DNA of 64,000 bases. It comes from HKCCE3408 sp039191215. GTDB taxonomy: Bacteria > Pseudomonadota > Alphaproteobacteria > Rhodobacterales > Rhodobacteraceae. This document shows, in pieces, positions 60,374-64,000 of this stretch. The translations under genes and the position numbers were made by a program. The notes beneath the pieces were generated by a model that saw only the letters and a program-made list of their open reading frames with translations, was not told the DNA's origin and made no database searches. The stretch is taken from assembly GCA_039191215.1 (NCBI GenBank), contig JBCCXT010000003.1:56532-120531 (forward strand). The letters are read 5' to 3'. The number at the start of each line of letters is the position of its first letter. The first letter of the stretch is position 1.

Positions 60374-60757
60374 ATGCTTGCTGAATTTCGGGAGTTCATT
60401 GCCAAGGGCAATGTGATGGATATGGCGGTTGGTATCATAATCGGCGCCGCCTTTACGGCAATTGTTACGTCACTCGTGGAAGATTTGATTAATCCGTTGA
60501 TTGGTATCTTTTTGGGCGGTGTCGACTTTGGTGGCCTCAGCGCCAGCATGGGTGATGCCACCTTTACCTATGGCAACTTCATTATGGCGGTGATCAATTT
60601 CCTGATTGTGGCCTGGGTTGTGTTTTTGCTGGTTAAAATGGTCAACCGCGTGAAAGACGCCGCGACCGCACCGGAAGAAGAGGCCGAGGAAGAACCTGCC
60701 GGGCCGACGGCAGAAGAGCTACTCACGGAAATTCGCGACGCGCTTCAAACGCGCTAA
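60374..60757 (+). CDS. mscL: Large-conductance mechanosensitive channel
   Basis: MscL is the pentameric emergency valve opened by membrane tension during osmotic downshock. The 127-residue subunit begins MLAEFREFIAKGNVMDMAVGIIIGAAF, the invariant N-terminus and first membrane helix. The second helix is NFIMAVINFLIVAWVVFLLVKM. An acidic C-terminal bundle follows (ATAPEEEAEEEPAGPTAEELLTEIRDAL). AGGA precedes ATG 60374. A strong terminator follows. Confidence 0.97.
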   Translation: MLAEFREFIAKGNVMDMAVGIIIGAAFTAIVTSLVEDLINPLIGIFLGGVDFGGLSASMGDATFTYGNFIMAVINFLIVAWVVFLLVKMVNRVKDAATAPEEEAEEEPAGPTAEELLTEIRDALQTR

Positions 60758-60777
60758 GATCCCCGCGAAATCCGACC

Positions 60778-60811
60778 AAAAGGCGCGCCGGGATTGTGGC
60801 GCGCCTTTTTT
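60778..60811 (+). terminator. Bidirectional-looking rho-independent terminator after mscL
   Basis: AAAAGGCGCGCC (60778-60789) pairs perfectly with GGCGCGCCTTTT (60798-60809) around an eight-base loop, followed by two more T residues. It ends the mscL transcript. Confidence 0.92.
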
Positions 60812-60852
60812 GCTGGCTATGCTAACGTGTATTTCGATGCAGGGAGCGCGTC

Positions 60853-61407
60853 ATGGCTGCAGCGACACCGCCAGTTTGCAACTTTGGCTGGTCACCGCCG
60901 GACTTTCGATTGCTCGCGACCGATGGGCAAAGCTACGCGCTTGGCGATTTGGCCGGGCCAAACGGGCTTGTCATCGCGTTTATCTGCAATCATTGCCCGT
61001 TTGTATTGGCCATCCTCGACAGAATTATCCGTGACGCGGCTGACTTGTCGTCACACGGGGTCGGTTTTGCAGGAATCTGTTCAAACGATGCGCGCAGCTA
61101 TCCCGCCGACAGCTTTCCCGAAATGATCAAGATGGCCGAAAGAAAGGCTTTTCCGTTTGCCTATCTACACGATGCCGATCAATCGGTTGCGCGCGATTGG
61201 GATGCGGCGTGCACACCGGATTTCTTTGGCTTCAACGGCGCGATGGAATTGCAGTATCGCGGACGGCTTGATGCGAGCCGGGCCGTGGCCGGTCCGGCCG
61301 ATCTTCGGCGCGATCTTTTTGAGGCGATGGTTGGTGTCGCGCAGACCGGTAAGGGCCCGGCAGAGCAGATCCCGTCGATGGGATGTTCGATCAAATGGGC
61401 GGCGTAA
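60853..61407 (+). CDS. Thioredoxin-family (AhpC/TSA-like) protein
   Basis: The 184-residue cytoplasmic protein has a thioredoxin fold with the redox motif CNHCPF in LVIAFICNHCPFVLAILDRI, preceded by PDFRLLATDGQSYALGDLAG and followed by FAGICSNDARSYPADSFPEM. It matches the redoxin-type family often annotated as thiol peroxidase or thioredoxin-like. The cis-proline is in AACTPDFFGF. GGGAG precedes the start. The physiological substrate is unknown. Confidence 0.9.
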   Translation: MAAATPPVCNFGWSPPDFRLLATDGQSYALGDLAGPNGLVIAFICNHCPFVLAILDRIIRDAADLSSHGVGFAGICSNDARSYPADSFPEMIKMAERKAFPFAYLHDADQSVARDWDAACTPDFFGFNGAMELQYRGRLDASRAVAGPADLRRDLFEAMVGVAQTGKGPAEQIPSMGCSIKWAA

Positions 61408-61446
61408 AGCTTGCATATTGCCGGATGATTTTGTCATCATCGCCGC

Positions 61447-61923
61447 ATGCGACAGGATAAAATCGTTGAGATCGACGAGACGGATCGGAGATTATTGCGT
61501 CTCATTCAGCGCGATGGGCGGCTGACCAATGCGGAATTGAGCGAAGCGGTAGCCCTTAGCCCCTCGGCCTGTCACCGCCGCATCCAACGGCTTGAGGCTG
61601 ATGGGGTCATTGCCGGATATGTCGCCCGGCTGGAGCCAGGCGCGGTCGGCCGGATGACCACCGTTTTTGTCGAGATCGGATTGTCGGGCCAGGCCGACGA
61701 AGTGCTCGACGCGTTTGAGCGCGGCGTGTCCCAGATACCAGATGTGCTGGAATGCCATCTGATGGCGGGCAGTGCTGATTATCTTTTGAAGGTCGCGGCA
61801 CGGGACGCCCAGGACTTCGCCAATATTCATCGCCAAAAGCTTGCCCGTTTGCCCGGCGTTGCGCGCATGCAGTCCAGCTTTTCGCTGAAAGAGGTGCGCA
61901 ATACCACAGCGCTACCTGTCTAG
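61447..61923 (+). CDS. Lrp/AsnC family transcriptional regulator
   Basis: The 158-residue protein has the Lrp-type helix-turn-helix DETDRRLLRLIQRDGRLTNAELSEAVALSPSACHRRIQRLEADGVI and a RAM ligand-binding domain (VFVEIGLSGQADEVLDAFERG, VLECHLMAGSADYLLKVAARD). Lrp proteins respond to amino acids. It converges on azlCD, an amino acid exporter, and may regulate it. Confidence 0.94.
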   Translation: MRQDKIVEIDETDRRLLRLIQRDGRLTNAELSEAVALSPSACHRRIQRLEADGVIAGYVARLEPGAVGRMTTVFVEIGLSGQADEVLDAFERGVSQIPDVLECHLMAGSADYLLKVAARDAQDFANIHRQKLARLPGVARMQSSFSLKEVRNTTALPV

Positions 61924-61926
61924 TGC

Positions 61927-62259
61927 TTAGCCAAATATCGCGCCAAGCGCGTAGAAGCTGCCAAACCCCGCCACGATGGCCCAGATGCCGTTGCCGGTGA
62001 GATAGCCAACAGCAAGCGTCATTGCGGCGGCGGTCAGGCGCAGCGGCTCGGGTTCTCCGCCATTTGCTTCGGGCCAGACGAGCAATGGTGCGATCAATGC
62101 GGGCAGGACCGCGACAGCGGTGTAGCGCAGGTGGCGCAGGGCCCAGTCGGGCAGATCGCGCTGTCCCAGTAGGCCCAGAAACGAAAACCGGACCAAAAAC
62201 GTACCGATCCCAAGCGCGATGATGACCAGCCAAATCTGCCAATCGCTCGCCGCGATCAT
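61927..62259 (-). CDS. azlD: AzlD family branched-chain amino acid exporter subunit
   Basis: The 110-residue membrane protein has about three to four helices (IWLVIIALGIGTFLVRFSF, AVAVLPALIAPLLVWPE, LTAAAMTLAVGYLTGNGIWAIVAGFGSFYAL), matching AzlD. It works with AzlC to export branched-chain amino acids. Its start overlaps the azlC stop by four bases (ATGA). Confidence 0.93.
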   Translation of the reverse strand: MIAASDWQIWLVIIALGIGTFLVRFSFLGLLGQRDLPDWALRHLRYTAVAVLPALIAPLLVWPEANGGEPEPLRLTAAAMTLAVGYLTGNGIWAIVAGFGSFYALGAIFG

Positions 62260-62960
62260 CTGCCATACCCCCTGCGTTCAAGCTCTGCCCCCACGGCCAT
62301 GGCTGGCAGGGCGGCCGCAATCAGGCCGAGGTTGAAGGGCATCCAGGCAAAGGCGAGCGACAGGATCACGGCGGTGAGGGCAGCAGCAATATGCGCAAGC
62401 GAGCGTAATGCAGGCCCAATAAGAGACAGGAATAGGACTGGCATGGCAAAATCAATTGCCCAGGCATCGGGTATCGACGTGCCTAGTGCTGCCCCCAGAT
62501 AGGTCGAGGCGATCCAGACCGGCACCATGGGCGTGGCTGTGCCGAGAAAGAAGAACGCCTTTTGCTGCACCGGCCTTGTGGGACGTTCGTCATATTCCGC
62601 CGATGCGATCGCATAGGTGTTGTCGAACATCGTGTAGGAGATCAGGAGCCGCTGCCACAGGCTTGCCTTGCCGACATGCGGCTGAAGTGAAGCCGAATAC
62701 ATCACCATGCGCATGTTCACGGCCAGGGCGGAAAGCACGACCAGGATCGTCGGCGCGGCTTCGGTCATCAGTTGAACGGCGGTGAATTGCGCCGCGCCCG
62801 CGATCACCACGGTCGAAAAAGCCATGACCTGGGCGAGGTTTAACCCGGCTTCCGCGCCGACAACGCCAAACAGTAGGCCAAAGGGTGCTGCCATCATGAC
62901 AAAGGGCAAGCAGGCCCAAACACCGGCAAGATAGGCGCTTTTCGAACTGGCGGCTGGCAT
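62256..62960 (-). CDS. azlC: AzlC family branched-chain amino acid exporter
   Basis: The 234-residue integral membrane protein shows AzlC signatures: PFGLLFGVVGAEAGLNLAQVMAFSTVVIAGAAQFTAVQLM and VVLSALAVNMRMVMYSASLQPHVG. With AzlD it forms the exporter for leucine, isoleucine, valine and analogues. It is the first gene of azlCD and is divergent from fdhD. Confidence 0.95.
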   Translation of the reverse strand: MPAASSKSAYLAGVWACLPFVMMAAPFGLLFGVVGAEAGLNLAQVMAFSTVVIAGAAQFTAVQLMTEAAPTILVVLSALAVNMRMVMYSASLQPHVGKASLWQRLLISYTMFDNTYAIASAEYDERPTRPVQQKAFFFLGTATPMVPVWIASTYLGAALGTSIPDAWAIDFAMPVLFLSLIGPALRSLAHIAAALTAVILSLAFAWMPFNLGLIAAALPAMAVGAELERRGYGR

Positions 62961-63017
62961 GAGGGCCCCTTAGGGTAGCGACGTCAGGGCCTTAGCAAGC
63001 AGGCGCGGCAGGTGCAA

Positions 63018-63863
63018 ATGAGCAAAATTGATACGACCCATCATAATTACATCATAGCGCCCGATCCCGGCGCGGTGGGGCTGTCGCGGCGCGTCTTGGG
63101 CCATGATGAGGCTGGTGAGCCGATTGAGACGGCGGTGGTGGAAGAGCGCCCGCTGACCATCTACCTAAATGCGCGAGAGATCGTGACAGCGATGACAATT
63201 GGCGATTATCCCGATTACCTCGCGCTTGGGTTTTTAGCCAATCAAGGCATGTTGCGGCCCGAAGATGAGGTCACAGGCGTGGAATATGACGCGGAACTTG
63301 GCGTTGTTGTCGTGCGCACCCGCGATGAGACTGATCACGAGGCCAAGCTTGCCCGCAAGACCCGCACCAGCGGCTGCGCAATTGGCACGGTATTTGGCGA
63401 TATGATGGAGGGTCTTGACGGGCTGCGCCTGCCGCAGGCCCCGCTCCGCACAAGCTGGCTTTACGCGCTGAGCCACCAGATCAATCGCACGCCCAGCCTT
63501 TATCTTGAAGCAGGCGCCATCCATGGCACGGTTCTGTGCCAAGCCGACCGCCCGCTCGTTTATATGGAAGATGTCGGCCGCCACAACGCGGTCGACAAGA
63601 TTGCCGGTTGGATGCGGGCCGAGGATGCCAGCGCTGACGACAAGATCCTTTATACCACTGGGCGCCTCACGTCTGAGATGGTGATCAAATGCGCGTTGAT
63701 GGGCATCCCGGCGCTTGCCTCGCGGTCCGGCTTTACCGCTTGGGGTGTGGAAATTGCCCGCGATGTCGGCCTGACACTCATTGGTCGGCTGAAGGGTAGG
63801 CGGTTCATCTGTTTGGCGGGTGAAGACCGGCTGATCCGCGATGGCGACGGGTCGGCGCAATGA
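63018..63863 (+). CDS. fdhD: Formate dehydrogenase accessory sulfurtransferase FdhD
   Basis: FdhD passes sulfur from IscS to the molybdenum cofactor to activate formate dehydrogenase. The 281-residue product contains REIVTAMTIGDYPDYLALGFL, GTVLCQADRPLVYMEDVGRHNAVDKIAGW and GRLTSEMVIKCALMGIPALASRSG. The sulfur-carrying region reads TSGCAIGTVFG: one cysteine is kept, while the second cysteine of the CxxC pair in the E. coli enzyme is replaced. The start at 63018 is preferred to GTG 63012. mobA follows. Confidence 0.95.
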   Translation: MSKIDTTHHNYIIAPDPGAVGLSRRVLGHDEAGEPIETAVVEERPLTIYLNAREIVTAMTIGDYPDYLALGFLANQGMLRPEDEVTGVEYDAELGVVVVRTRDETDHEAKLARKTRTSGCAIGTVFGDMMEGLDGLRLPQAPLRTSWLYALSHQINRTPSLYLEAGAIHGTVLCQADRPLVYMEDVGRHNAVDKIAGWMRAEDASADDKILYTTGRLTSEMVIKCALMGIPALASRSGFTAWGVEIARDVGLTLIGRLKGRRFICLAGEDRLIRDGDGSAQ

Positions 63864-63963
63864 GGCGGGCGTGTTGCCCAAAGGCCGACCCAATCTGTCC
63901 GTCATCGAAAGAACGGCTGGGCGCGTGCGTGCCAGGGGTGATGCCAAAGCGTGGGGTCCGGCC

Positions 63964-64000
63964 ATGACGCCGGCCCTGGGCGTGATCTTGGCGGGCGGCC
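63964..64000 (+). CDS. mobA: Molybdenum cofactor guanylyltransferase MobA, start only
   Basis: The last 37 bases encode MTPALGVILAGG, the beginning of the MobA nucleotidyltransferase fold with its GTP-binding LAGG motif. MobA adds GMP to molybdopterin, making the cofactor needed by the formate dehydrogenase that FdhD serves. The gene runs off the window, so identity rests on this motif plus its position after fdhD. Confidence 0.65.
   Translation, partial: MTPALGVILAGG

Overview
The window is a chromosomal segment of a GC-rich alphaproteobacterium, almost certainly a member of the Rhodobacteraceae (Roseobacter/Rhodobacter group). The evidence is the family-typical form and arrangement of radC, secA, argJ-mutT, comF-grxC, ubiG, rnhB next to a CcrM-type methyltransferase with GANTC sites in its leader, rpmI-rplT, pyk beside a DUF1244 gene, pheST, glnK-amtB and fdhD-mobA, together with several TRAP-transporter and LysR genes. 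No rRNA, CRISPR array or intact insertion sequence was seen. Starts were chosen from ribosome binding sites and family lengths, so many are internal to the longest open frame.

Layout. 0-17 kb is mostly housekeeping: DNA repair (radC), an envelope/secretion block (PBP-like/OmpA protein, an exported hypothetical protein, secA, a periplasmic parvulin), arginine synthesis (argJ) with a Nudix hydrolase, haem synthesis (hemH), comF, grxC, a MarR regulator, ubiG, a proline iminopeptidase, ccrM and rnhB. As sequenced, ccrM has a one-base frameshift; three GANTC sites lie just upstream of it. 17-22 kb holds a two-gene unit encoding a small exported protein and a membrane-anchored winged-helix protein, a JmjC/cupin oxygenase, and a BciB-like FrhB-family reductase preceded by a perfect TGT-N12-ACA palindrome, the PpsR/CrtJ operator form. 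21.4-26.6 kb is an accessory metabolic block with two LysR regulators, a monooxygenase-fold protein, a medium-chain dehydrogenase, and a translationally coupled RidA-cupin pair. 26.6-29.0 kb is a decayed prophage remnant (frameshifted terminase large subunit, tail-type protein, phage-type hypothetical) lying on the 3' side of a tRNA-Arg(CCT).

29-39.7 kb is a catabolic island: a LacI regulator, L-serine dehydratase, a TRAP transporter (dctPQM), 3-hydroxyanthranilate 3,4-dioxygenase, a DapA-family lyase, an aspartate-dehydrogenase-like enzyme, a LysR regulator and an aldehyde dehydrogenase. The combination does not match a complete pathway known to me and is the best candidate for undescribed metabolism here. 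39.7-50.2 kb returns to core genes: L20/L35, pyruvate kinase, RecQ, RsmD, a ferredoxin-reductase-type flavoprotein, a Prx5-type peroxiredoxin, pterin dehydratase, a COG3146 acyltransferase, a glycerophosphodiesterase and a second RidA protein. 50.8-64 kb carries a class A penicillin-binding protein, the glnK-amtB ammonium module, pheS and pheT with a HIRAN-like gene between them, YtoQ, a GST, MscL, a thioredoxin-like protein, an Lrp regulator next to the azlCD branched-chain amino acid exporter, fdhD, and the first codons of mobA.

A GC-rich hairpin-bearing repeat of about 77 bases occurs twice (840-916 and 47357-47433), both times between the 3' ends of convergent genes.
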